This document shows positions 20,663 through 31,671 of a DNA stretch of 64,000 nucleotides, in pieces; positions within the stretch are counted from its first letter, which is position 1; the number at the start of each line of letters is the position of its first letter. The DNA comes from Spinacia oleracea. Lineage: Eukaryota; Streptophyta; Magnoliopsida; Caryophyllales; Amaranthaceae. A model generated the notes under the pieces. That model did no database searches and was not told where the DNA came from. It worked only from the letters and a program-made list of their open reading frames with translations. Both the position numbers and the translations under genes were made by a program. The stretch is from NCBI RefSeq assembly GCF_020520425.1, contig NC_079492.1, positions 139,938,361 to 140,002,360 of the forward strand. The letters are read 5' to 3'.

Positions 20663-23489
20663 TTATTATTTTCATAATCTAAATTGCATGAACATGGTTA
20701 AATATTACAAATTTGCAAGAATTAAAAGGGGTGATTAATTTTCGTAATTGTTAATTAATTGCAAATTGCGTTTATTTAATCATATGTACGCAGTTTTTCG
20801 GCAGTTTCTTCATTACTCATCCGAATTGAGTGATTTTTGTGTCAATTCCGCATGTAAAAGGCATTCTAAAATTTTGACAAAAATAGTATTTTTCTGCCGA
20901 ACCCAGAATTCTCAAATTCGAAGCCTAACTATGACTTTTCGAAGGTTTTAGTTTTTCGAATGTAAAATTTCGTAAATTTAAGATGTTAAATTAAATATTT
21001 GCGATTCCTGTTGATAAATCTTGAATTTTTGATTGACCTACTGCATATGTTTAACAAGTTTGAATGCCTAGTCTTGTTAATTATGCAATCTAATTTGTAA
21101 TTATGATTAATTTGTTGAAAATTAGAATAATTTAGAATTAATTTGATTTTCATAATTAATTGTAATTTAATTAGAAACCTATGATTAAAAACCACCATAA
21201 AAATTGTAAATTTACGATAAATTTTAAATTTTTATGACCATAGCTTGAATCCATATCAATCGGAAATCAATTGGATAATAAATTTTCGATTTTTCGCCCT
21301 AAAATTATGAAATTAATAATATTTATTAATTTGTCATTAATTTTAAATATAAAATTTTAAAATTTTATGCGATTCGTTCAAATAACTTGCACGCACGAAG
21401 CAATGGACGCTTCGTGTTACCCTTAAGAGGTGTTGTATAATGCGGGCATGCGACGACGAGCAAGGGAGCTCGTCGCCCGTGCGGCACGAATGCAATGAGC
21501 AAGGGCGTAGTGCACGAGCACAAGGCAGCAGCCCTGCCTTGTGTCGTGTGCCACGAGCAATGAACGAATGGGCATGGGCGAAGGGCGAGCCAAGGCAGTC
21601 GCGTGTGGGCAGCAAGCGAGCTGCGCCACAACGCGCGCTGCCTCGCACAAGTGCGCGCAGCCTCGCGCGCAGCGAGCGCAAGCTCGCGTGCCACGAGCGC
21701 TGCGCCCAGCACTGCTCGCGCGCGCAGCGCGCGATGTCGCTCGCCCAGCGAGCGATGTCGCGCCCCAGCGAGCGATGGCTCGCGCGCGCAGCGCGCGATG
21801 TCGCTCGCCCAGCGAGCGATGTCGCGCCCCAGCGAGCGATGGCTCGCGCGCACAGCGAGCGAGCCAGCGCGCCCAGCGAGCGATCTCGCGCGCGCGCACT
21901 GCGAGCGATAGCTCGCGTGCGATGGGGCGCTGTGCGGAGGCTTGCGATAGGACAACAGCAGCTATGCGACGAGCGCATGGGCTGCGCGCACATGGCCAGC
22001 AATGGCTGTGTGCGTACGGCCCATGGGCGTGCAACGCGTAGGGTGTTTGCGTTTCGATTAGATCGTTTTGAATGTTTAATTTGAAAATTTCAGTTCACGT
22101 AATTTTAATTAATTTTAAAATTAATAATTTGAATTAATTTCTTGGATTTTAATTTTGAATATTATAATTATAATAAATGGAATTTATTCTAATTATTTTA
22201 CTAAAATTAAAATCATGAATTAATTTAAATGCGACTGAAATTAAATTAAATTTTGGATTCAATTATAAATTTATATGAGCTTTAAATTTTAATTAAATTT
22301 GTATGTTTCCGGTTAGACTAGAAATACAATTTTATGTTTAAAATTAGTAAAGCATATGAATTTATTGGTTTGAGTGGGAGCGCTTTTTAGTCATAAACTC
22401 TTGATTAGGTCTACAAATCCTTAAGGTTAAAACAACTCGATTAGAATTAATAAGGACTGAATAATTGGTAGATTATTGATGCCCTTGATTAATTGCTGCA
22501 AATGTTTACGTGATGCATAATGTGTTTTACTAACCAGCTATGTGGGCCATTCATGATAATGAATGGGTGAATGGTATATATTGTATATGTACTGTTTTGC
22601 AGGTTATGAAGTGACTAGTATGGCCCAAATAGGATAGAAAATATGGTCTGCGTACCATTAATTTGAATGTAATTGGTCTAAAGTACCAAAGTTATTTTTC
22701 AATTCAAATATGGTCTGCGTACCATCAAATAGTTGTAATTAGTTATAGCTTATCCTATTTGAAGAAAATGGTGCCTCCCACGGAGATTTTCAAGACGGAC
22801 TTTGAAGTCAAAGCTTCAAGATGAAGTCGGGCCATACTAGATCACAAATATCTTATGCATGTTTTAAGTTATTTATTGTTTTAAATATGTCTTAAAATGC
22901 ATGAGATCAAAAGCTTGATTATGTTGCATGATTAAGGATTTTAGTTCACTTAAAATCTAACCAACATAGTAAGAGCCTTAAGTTCCAAACTTAAAAATTG
23001 AGTTAAAAGGTGCCATGCCAAAATATACACTTGCTTGGATATCCTTTACATCAATCTAGTAATAGTTTTCGCTCAGCGAGGTGTTACTTATTGGTCCTAA
23101 AGGGGCAAGGTACACAAATAATTGTGAGTACATGTTAGTTTTGGTGAAACTCAACGATATAAGTAAGGAGTCCTTTTATGTCGTGGCAAATTCGATAAGT
23201 TTACCTAATAAGTTCTTAGACGTACCTATCAACCAAGAATAGTTTCTAGACTATTAGCAAAAGGCTTTTGCTTACCTAAGATGTTCTAGGATTAAGTCGA
23301 CAAACTGTGCTTAGTTCTTCAATGATTTTAGGATCTTGGAATCATTTTATTCACACCTGCCGGAACACATAACTTGAATAAAATGCTTAATAAACATTGA
23401 ATTATGCATGTATGCTAGAATTTAAGTTTATTAAGAGAAACTGTGAATGGTTATTTATTTGTTTATTCTTTTCAATTGTAGTTTTTAAT
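20663..23489 (+). other. Long leader of outer Copia with a 600-bp GC-rich island
   Basis: AT-rich leader of 2.8 kb with a sharply bounded GC-rich island at about 21,425-22,035. The island is made of CGCTCGC/GCGAGCG inverted motifs and an exact 64-bp tandem duplication near 21,714-21,841. Long overlapping frames on both strands (about 200 codons, Ala/Arg/Ser) follow from the composition. Neither gag nor any other protein is seen before 23,490. Confidence 0.6.
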
Positions 23490-25500
23490 ATGGCAAACAA
23501 CAATTCATTCAACATTCGATCAATTCTCGAAAAGGAGAAGTTGAACGGGAAAAACTTCCTTGACTGGCAAAGGAACTTGCAAATAGTTCTTATGCAGGAA
23601 GAAAAGGAGTATGTCCTAGATGAGGCGATGCCCGAAGCTCCTGGCGACGGGGTCACTCAGGCTGCCCTCAATCGTTGGATTGATGCCAACAAGGATGTGA
23701 AATGTCTAATGCTCGCCACCATGAGTGCGGATCTGCAGAAAACGTTCATCAACTCAGATGCTTTCACAATCATCAGTGAGTTGAAGAACATGTTCCAAGA
23801 TCTGGCTCGAGTCGAAAGATTCGAGACTCATAGGCAAATTCTTGAGACCAAGCTTAAGAAAGGCGAGCCCGTAAGTCCACATGTTCTCAAAATGATTGGA
23901 CTCATTGAGAACATGAGTCGGCTGGATCAGCAATTTTCTCAGGAAATGGCTATAGACACCATCCTCCATTCTCTTCATAGCGGGTATGATCAGTTCAAAC
24001 TGAACTACAGTATGAATAGTCTGGACAAAACGCTCACTGAGCTTCACGGTATGCTGAAGACCGCTGAAAAGACGCTCAAAAGTGATAAGCAGGATGTGCT
24101 TATGGTGCGTGGGGGCAAGTTCAAGAAATCTGGAAAGAAGAGGAATGCTAAGAAAGGTGGCAACAAGGCCAGCCCAACTAAGCAAACTGGCGCCAAATCT
24201 GCAAAGAGGAAGGTCAGTCAACCCACTTCTGAATCCGAATGCTTCTACTGCAAGAAGAAGGGGCATTGGAAGAGAGATTGCTTGAAGCTAAAGGAAGATC
24301 AGAAGAACGGAACAGTCGTTCCATCTTCAGGTATTTTCGTTATAGACTGTATACTTGCTAATTCAACTTCTTGGGTATTAGATACAGGTTGTGGCTCACA
24401 CTTATGTTCCAATCCACAGGGACTAAGAAGAAGTAGAAAGTTAAGCAAGGGAGAAGTCGACCTACGAGTGGGAAATGGAGCACGGATTGCTGCATTAGCC
24501 GTAGGAACTTACTATTTGTCGTTGCCCTCCGGGCTAGTTTTGGAACTGGAAGAATGTTTCCATGTTCCAAGTCTTACTAAAAACATCATTTCAGTTTCTT
24601 GCTTAGATGCTAAGGGATTTTCCTTTATAATAAAAGACAATAGTTGTTCGTTTTATTTTAAAGAGATGTTTTATGGATCTGCTAGATTAGTCAATGGACT
24701 TTATTTATTAGATCACGACAAACAAGTATATAACATAAATACCAAAAGGGCCAAAAAGGATGATTCAGATCTCACCTATCTGTGGCATTGTCGATTAGGC
24801 CATATAAACTTGAAACGCTTAGAAAGACTTCAAAGGGAAGGAATTCTAGAACCATTTGACTTAGAGGATTATGGTAAATGCGAATCATGTTTACTTGGCA
24901 AAATGACAAAGCAACCTTTCTCTAAAGTTGGAGAAAGAGCAAATGAACTATTGGGTTTAATCCATACAGATGTATGTGGACCAATGAGTACAAATGCTAG
25001 AGGTGGTTTCAGCTACTTTATCACTTTCACTGATGACTACAGTAGGTATGGTTATGTCTACCTAATGAAGCATAAGTCTGAATCCTTTGACAAATTCAAG
25101 GAATTTCAGAGTGAAGTAGAGAATCAATTAGGCAAGAAGATTAAGGCACTGCGGTCTGATAGAGGCGGTGAATATCTGAGCTATGAATTTGATGACCATC
25201 TGAAAGAATGTGGAATTCTATCAGAATTGACTCCTCCTGGAACACCACAATGGAACGGTGTGTCAGAACGGAGGAACAGAACCTTGCTAGACATGGTCAG
25301 GTCAATGATGGGTCAGGCCGAACTTCCATTAGAATTTTGGGGACATGCACTAAATACAGCTGCACTCACTATAAATAGAGCTCCGTCTAAAGCTGTCGAA
25401 AAGACTCCATACGAATTATGGTTTGGAAAGCCTCCAAATGTGTCTTTTCTTAAGATTTGGGGATGTGAAGTTTACGTCAAACGATTAATTTCAGACAAAC
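23490..25500 (+). CDS. Copia gag-pol polyprotein, outer copy, part 1 (gag, protease, integrase)
   Basis: Starts MANNNSFNIRS; an upstream in-frame ATG in the track near 23,412 adds a poorly conserved hydrophobic stretch and is less likely. With part 2 the frame is 1,321 codons without a stop. Features: gag (residues 1-250), CCHC knuckle CFYCKKKGHWKRDC (about 251-264), protease DTG (298-300, VLDTGCGSH), HHCC region (H near 432, CESC near 470), and integrase DDE (Asp493 in HTDVCGP, Asp556 in RSDRGGEY, Glu593 in WNGVSERR). The inner Copia breaks the frame after SDK; its duplicated CAAAC would not restore the reading frame. Confidence 0.92.
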
Positions 25501-26840
25501 TGTTAGGTTATGATACATATGACATTTACATAGATCATGCGGAAACAACCATTAACCCAGGAAACATATTATTTACACATAATCATATAGCATAATTAGA
25601 TGCATACTCTTTGTTGCGTGCCTTCCCTAGCTGCGCCCGAACCGAACAAGAACAAGTCTTTTAGGACTCCAAGTGTCGTCCCTCCGTAGAAAGTCCACAG
25701 CACGTCCGGATCCGCCTTAAGATTGACCAACTAGAATCGCCCTTAAGGTACTCAGAAAATTCGGCACTTTTGGGGCAAGATGGGTGTTTGAATTTTCTCT
25801 CAAAAACCTCACTTTTGAATACTTTGAAACTTATGTATAAATTATGACCCCTAGGCCTTTATTTATAGAGTTATGGAAAAGGAATCGTAATCCTAGTAGG
25901 ATGCGAATTAATTGGAATTAGAATTCTACATGAATTCTACTTAATCAATTTATCCAATAGGAATAGACATTTAATCATACACTGACTCTTGCAGATTCAG
26001 GAATCTCGCATGAGCTCAAACTCACACACACACGCCAGCCACAAGGGCTGCCCACGCATGCGAGCAGCAGCCCACGCAGCGCGGCCCACGCATGCGTGGC
26101 CTTGTGCGCGCTGGGCTGTGGCGTGCGTGCTTGCTGGGCGATGGCCTGGCTTCGTGCTGGGCCTTCGTCCGGCAGGCCTCGTCCGATGCTAATTCGTACG
26201 ATACGCTTCCGATTAAAATTCCATTTCCGGAATCTATTTCCGATACGAACAATATTCAATATTTCCGATTCCGGAATTAATTTCCGTTTCGAACAAATAT
26301 TTAATATTTCCGTTTCCGGAATTATTTTCCGATTCCGGCAATATTTCCGATTCTGACAATATTTCCGTTTCCGGCAATATTTCCGATTCTGGTAATATTT
26401 CCATTTCCAATAATATTTTCCGATACGTACCATGTTTCCGTTTCCGGTAACATCTACGACTTGGATAATATTCATATTTCCGATACGATCCATATTTCCG
26501 TTTCCGGCAATATCATCGTTTCCGGAGTATTCATTTCTTGCCTGTGACGATCTTAGCTCCCACTGAAACCAAGATCCGTCGGTTCCGAATATTCATAGAT
26601 GGAGTATTTAATGCCATTAAATACTTGATCCGTTTACGTACTATTTGTGTGACCCTACGGGTTCAGTCAAGAGTAAGCTGTGGATTAATATCATTAATTC
26701 CACTTGAACTGAAGCGGCCTCTAGCTAGGCATTCAGCTCACTTGATCTCACTGAATTATTAACTTGTTAATTAATACTGAACCGCATTTATTAGACTTAA
26801 CATAGAATGCATACTTGGACCAAGGGCATTATTTCCTTCA
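25501..26840 (-). repeat. 3' LTR of inner Copia (1,340 bp)
   Basis: On the plus strand it runs from TGTTAGGTTATGATAC to ATTTCCTTCA. Identical in length, and where read identical in sequence, to 34,476-35,815. Compared with the outer LTRs it has a different segment between the TATA box and the CCTTAAGGGCGATTC block. Confidence 0.93.
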
Positions 26841-26857
26841 GTCTCCCACTTGTCCTT
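26841..26857 (-). other. Polypurine tract of inner Copia
   Basis: On the minus strand, AAGGACAAGTGGGAGAC directly before the 3' LTR. The same tract precedes the outer 3' LTR at 38,623-38,639. Confidence 0.7.
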
Positions 26858-27705
26858 AGGGACAAGTGTGCATTTCCTAATTCCTTTGTCGCTCGATGCT
26901 TGCTCTTGAACATAAGGTAAGAGTTGTCATCCTTATTATGTCCAGAGGTGTTCCTCGGTTTCAGAGTTCAACTGATCAAATAAACAGATAATCATAGCCT
27001 ATGATTCATCCGAGCACGGCCATGCATTTCACAGTTTCTAGCTCTCCGAGTGGCCTTGTACAACTTTTAAGCATCTCATCCCGATTTATGGGAGGACAAT
27101 CCCAATCTTGCGATCTTGAGATTAGACTTCGTTTGATAGGTGATTACCTGAGCGTTGCCTTTATAGCCTCCTTTTACGGTGCGACGGTTGGTCAACGTCA
27201 AAGCAACCAGTTCTCAAACAAGTAATCTCAAATCACTCAGGTATTGAGGATTTAGTGTCTAATAATTTAATGAAATTTACTTATGACAGACTTTCATCTC
27301 TTACAGTAAAGTTTCATAGGTCTTGTCCGATACTAGTCTTCCCAAAGTAAGTATCTATGCAAATGATTATGACATTGCCATGTCCACATAGTTCAAGAAA
27401 CAGAACTACTAGTCATCTTGCATTCTAATCGTCTAACGTTTTCTATGCGTCCAATTTTTATAGAAAACTCCGACTAGGGACCATTTTCAACCTTTGACAT
27501 TCAAGTTCACTTGATAGACATTTCTTAGTCACAGGACTGGTCCTGACAGTCTATCTTGAATATATCGTCAAGTTGAAGGGACTCATCATTTAATAAACCA
27601 CAAATTAAATGGAAAAATGAATTCCTTTCATTTATTGTGAATGATTAACCAATAATGTTTTACAAAGATTTAAACTCTAAAACTTTAAAACATTAAACAG
27701 AGACA
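26858..27705 (-). other. Non-coding stretch between polyprotein and 3' LTR, inner Copia
   Basis: About 850 bp with no recognised protein. Its counterpart in the outer copy is 37,776-38,622. The length suggests a 3' untranslated region of the element. Confidence 0.6.
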
Positions 27706-30700
27706 TCAAAGCCATTCTCCAATATGCTTGATTCCCATAGCTGCAGTGTGCGAGTTGTGCTTCGCTTGCGGCAGAGGTTTAGTTAATGGATCTGATATGT
27801 TGTCATCAGTTCCAATTTTGCTTATCTCGACTTCTTTTCTTTCAACGAACTCTCGTAGAAGGTGAAATCTACGAAGTACATGCTTGACTCTCTGGTGGTG
27901 TCTAGGCTCTTTTGCCTGTGCAATAGCTCCGTTATTATCACAATACAGGGCTATTGGTCCTTTAATGGAGGGGACTACACCAAGTTCTCCTATGAACTTC
28001 CTTAGCCATATAGCTTCCTTTGCTGCTTCATGTGCAGCAATGTACTCCGCTTCAGTTGTAGAATCCGCAATGGTGCTTTGCTTAGCACTTTTCCAGCTTA
28101 CTGCTCCTCCGTTGAGGCAGAAGACAAACCCAGACTGTGATCTGAAATCATCTTTGTCGGTTTGGAAACTTGCGTCCGTATAGCCTTTAACAATTAATTC
28201 ATCATCTCCACCATAGACCAGGAAGTCATCTTTGTGCCTTTTCAGGTACTTCAGAATATTCTTGGCAGCAGTCCAATGCGCCTCTCCTGGGTCTGACTGG
28301 TATCTGCTCGTAGCACTGAGTGCGTACGCAACATCCGGGCGTGTACATATCATAGCATACATTATTGAACCAATCAATGATGCATATGGAATCCCATTCA
28401 TTCGTCTACGCTCATCAAGTGTTTTTGGGCACTGAGTCTTGCTTAGAGTCATTCCATGAGACATGGGTAGGTAGCCTCGCTTGGAGTCCGCCATCTTGAA
28501 CCTATCAAGCACCTTATTGATATAAGTGCTTTGACTAAGTCCAATCATCTTTTTAGATCTATCTCTGTAAATCTTGATGCCCAATATGTACTGTGCTTCT
28601 CCTAGATCCTTCATCGAAAAACATTTCCCAAGCCAAATCTTGACAGAGTTCAACATAGGAATGTCATTTCCGATAAGCAATATGTCGTCGACATATAATA
28701 CTAGGAAAGCAATTTTGCTCCCACTGACCTTCTTGTATACACAAGATTCGTCCGCGTTCTTGATGAAACCAAAGTCACTGACTGCTTCATCAAAACGTAT
28801 ATTCCAGCTCCTGGATGCCTGCTTCAATCCGTAGATTGACTTCTTTAGCTTGCATACCTTTTTAGCATTCTTTGGATCCTCAAAACCTTCAGGCTGTGTC
28901 ATAAACACAGTTTCTGTTAAAACGCCGTTTAAGAAAGCAGTTTTGACATCCATCTGCCATATTTCGTAATCGTAATATGCAGCGATTGCTAACATTATTC
29001 GAATAGACTTTAGCATTGCAACTGGTGAAAAGGTTTCATCGTAATCCACACCGTGGACTTGCCTGTAACCTTTCGCAACCAATCTAGCTTTGAAAACTTC
29101 AAGTTTCCCATCCTTGTCCTTTTTCAGTTTGAAAACCCATTTGCTTCCAATGGCTTGGTAGCCATCTGGCAAATCGACCAAATCCCATACTTGGTTTTCA
29201 GACATGGAGTCTAATTCAGATTGCATGGCTTCTTGCCATTGCTTGGAGCTAGGGCTCGTCATAGCTTGCTTGTAGGTCGCAGGTTCATCACTTTCAAGTA
29301 ATAGAACGTCATAGCTCTCGTTCGTCAAAATACCTAAGTACCTTTCCGGTTGAGATCTATATCTTTGCGATCTACGCGGGGTAACATTTCTAGATTGACC
29401 ATGATTCTCACCAGATTCTTCTAAAGATCTCTGAGTTTCATCCTGAATGTCATCTTGAGCATTCTCTAGAGTTTGTTGTTCGACTCGAATTTCTTCGAGG
29501 TCTACTTTTCTCCCACTTGTCATTTTGGAAATGTGATCCTTCTCCAAAAAGACACCATCTCGAGCAACAAACACTTTGTTCTCAGATGTATTGTAGAAGT
29601 AATACCCCTTTGTTTCCTTTGGATAGCCCACAAGGATACATTTGTCAGATTTTGGATGAAGTTTGTCTGAAATTAATCGTTTGACGTATACTTCACATCC
29701 CCAAATCTTAAGAAAAGACACATTTGGAGGCTTTCCAAACCATAATTCGTATGGAGTCTTTTCGACAGCTTTAGACGGAGCTCTATTTATAGTGAGTGCA
29801 GCTGTATTTAGTGCATGTCCCCAAAATTCTAATGGAAGTTCGGCCTGACCCATCATTGACCTGACCATGTCTAGCAAGGTTCTGTTCCTCCGTTCTGACA
29901 CACCGTTCCATTGTGGTGTTCCAGGAGGAGTCAATTCTGATAGAATTCCACATTCTTTCAGATGGTCATCAAATTCATGGCTCAGATATTCACCGCCTCT
30001 ATCAGACCGCAGTGCCTTGATCTTCTTGCCTAATTGATTCTCTACTTCACTCTGAAATTCCTTGAATTTGTCAAAGGATTCAGACTTATGCTTCATTAGG
30101 TAGACATAACCATACCTACTGAAGTCATCAGTGAAAGTGATAAAGTAGCTGAAACCACCTCTAGCATTTGTACTCATTGGTCCACATACATCTGTATGGA
30201 TTAAACCCAATAGTTCATTTGCTCTTTCTCCAACTTTAGAGAAAGGTTGCTTTGTCATTTTGCCAAGTAAACATGATTCGCATTTACCATAATCCTCTAA
30301 GTCAAATGGTTCTAGAATTCCTTCCCTTTGAAGTCTTTCTAAGCGTTTCAAGTTTATATGGCCTAATCGACAATGCCACAGATAGGTGAGATCTGAATCA
30401 TCCTTTTTGGCCTTTTTGGTATTTATGTTATATACTTGTTTGTCGTGATCTAATAAATAAAGTCCATTGACTAATCTAGCAGATCCATAAAACATCTCTT
30501 TAAAATAAAACGAACAACTATTGTCTTTTATTATAAAGGAAAATCCCTTAGCATCTAAGCAAGAAACTGAAATGATGTTTTTAGTTAGACTTGGAACATG
30601 GAAACATTCTTCCAGTTCCAAAACTAGCCCGGAGGGCAACGACAAATAGTATGTTCCTACAGCTAATGCAGCAATCCGTGCTCCATTTCCCACTCGTAGG

Positions 30701-31671
30701 TCGACTTCACCCTTGCTTAACTTTCTACTTCTTCTTAGTCCCTGTGGATTGGAACATAAGTGTGAGCCACAACCTGTATCTAATACCCAAGAAGTTGAAT
30801 TAGCAAGTATACAGTCTATAACGAAAATACCTGAAGATGGAACGACTGTTCCGTTCTTCTGATCTTCCTTTAGCTTCAAGCAATCTCTCTTCCAATGCCC
30901 CTTCTTCTTGCAGTAGAAGCATTCGGATTCAGAAGTGGGTTGACTGACCTTCCTCTTTGCAGATTTGGCGCCAGTTTGCTTAGTTGGGCTGGCTTTGTTG
31001 CCACCTTTCTTAGCATTCCTCTTCTTTCCAGATTTCTTGAACTTGCCCCCACGCACCATAAGCACATCCTGCTTATCACTTTTGAGCGTCTTTTCAGCGG
31101 TCTTCAGCATACCGTGAAGCTCAGTGAGCGTTTTGTCCAGACTATTCATACTGTAGTTCAGTTTGAACTGATCATACCCGCTATGAAGAGAATGGAGGAT
31201 GGTGTCTATAGCCATTTCCTGAGAAAATTGCTGATCCAGCCGACTCATATTCTCAATGAGTCCAATCATTTTGAGAACATGTGGACTTACGGGCTCGCCT
31301 TTCTTAAGCTTGGTCTCAAGAATTTGCCTATGAGTCTCGAATCTTTCGACTCGAGCCAGATCTTGGAACATGTTCTTCAACTCACTGATGATTGTGAAAG
31401 CATCTGAGTTGATGAACGTTTTCTGCAGATCCGCACTCATGGTGGCGAGCATTAGACATTTCACATCCTTGTTGGCATCAATCCAACGATTGAGGGCTGC
31501 CTGAGTGATCCCGTCGCCTGGAGCTTCGGGCATCGCCTCATCTAGGACATACTCCTTTTCTTCCTGCATAAGAACTATTTGCAAGTTCCTTTGCCAGTCA
31601 AGGAAGTTTTTCCCGTTCAACTTCTCCTTTTCGAGAATTGATCGAATGTTGAATGAATTGTTGTTTGCCAT
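27706..31671 (-). CDS. Copia gag-pol polyprotein, inner copy (complete)
   Basis: Uninterrupted 1,321 codons from MANNNSFNIRS (ATG at 31,669-31,671); an extension to 31,749 adds 26 residues with a hydrophobic stretch and is probably leader. Order: gag, CCHC knuckle CFYCKKKGHWKRDC, protease VLDTGCGSH, HHCC and DDE integrase (HTDVCGP, RSDRGGEY, WNGVSERR), RT (YVDDILLIG) and RNase H (YTDASF, DSTTEAEY, YCDNNGAI). All catalytic residues are present. Products would be the capsid protein and the enzymes for cDNA synthesis and integration. With matching LTRs this copy could be autonomous if transcribed. Confidence 0.95.
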   Translation of the reverse strand: MANNNSFNIRSILEKEKLNGKNFLDWQRNLQIVLMQEEKEYVLDEAMPEAPGDGITQAALNRWIDANKDVKCLMLATMSADLQKTFINSDAFTIISELKNMFQDLARVERFETHRQILETKLKKGEPVSPHVLKMIGLIENMSRLDQQFSQEMAIDTILHSLHSGYDQFKLNYSMNSLDKTLTELHGMLKTAEKTLKSDKQDVLMVRGGKFKKSGKKRNAKKGGNKASPTKQTGAKSAKRKVSQPTSESECFYCKKKGHWKRDCLKLKEDQKNGTVVPSSGIFVIDCILANSTSWVLDTGCGSHLCSNPQGLRRSRKLSKGEVDLRVGNGARIAALAVGTYYLSLPSGLVLELEECFHVPSLTKNIISVSCLDAKGFSFIIKDNSCSFYFKEMFYGSARLVNGLYLLDHDKQVYNINTKKAKKDDSDLTYLWHCRLGHINLKRLERLQREGILEPFDLEDYGKCESCLLGKMTKQPFSKVGERANELLGLIHTDVCGPMSTNARGGFSYFITFTDDFSRYGYVYLMKHKSESFDKFKEFQSEVENQLGKKIKALRSDRGGEYLSHEFDDHLKECGILSELTPPGTPQWNGVSERRNRTLLDMVRSMMGQAELPLEFWGHALNTAALTINRAPSKAVEKTPYELWFGKPPNVSFLKIWGCEVYVKRLISDKLHPKSDKCILVGYPKETKGYYFYNTSENKVFVARDGVFLEKDHISKMTSGRKVDLEEIRVEQQTLENAQDDIQDETQRSLEESGENHGQSRNVTPRRSQRYRSQPERYLGILTNESYDVLLLESDEPATYKQAMTSPSSKQWQEAMQSELDSMSENQVWDLVDLPDGYQAIGSKWVFKLKKDKDGKLEVFKARLVAKGYRQVHGVDYDETFSPVAMLKSIRIMLAIAAYYDYEIWQMDVKTAFLNGVLTETVFMTQPEGFEDPKNAKKVCKLKKSIYGLKQASRSWNIRFDEAVSDFGFIKNADESCVYKKVSGSKIAFLVLYVDDILLIGNDIPMLNSVKIWLGKCFSMKDLGEAQYILGIKIYRDRSKKMIGLSQSTYINKVLDRFKMADSKRGYLPMSHGMTLSKTQCPKTLDERRRMNGIPYASLIGSIMYAMICTRPDVAYALSATSRYQSDPGEAHWTAAKNILKYLKRHKDDFLVYGGDDELIVKGYTDASFQTDKDDFRSQSGFVFCLNGGAVSWKSAKQSTIADSTTEAEYIAAHEAAKEAIWLRKFIGELGVVPSIKGPIALYCDNNGAIAQAKEPRHHQRVKHVLRRFHLLREFVERKEVEISKIGTDDNISDPLTKPLPQAKHNSHTAAMGIKHIGEWL

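Noticed and set aside
21340-22084. Overlapping open frames of about 200 codons on both strands in the Copia leader
   Set aside because: Ala/Arg/Ser-rich translations in several frames at once result from GCG/CGC composition; no domain, and the frames differ between the two element copies.
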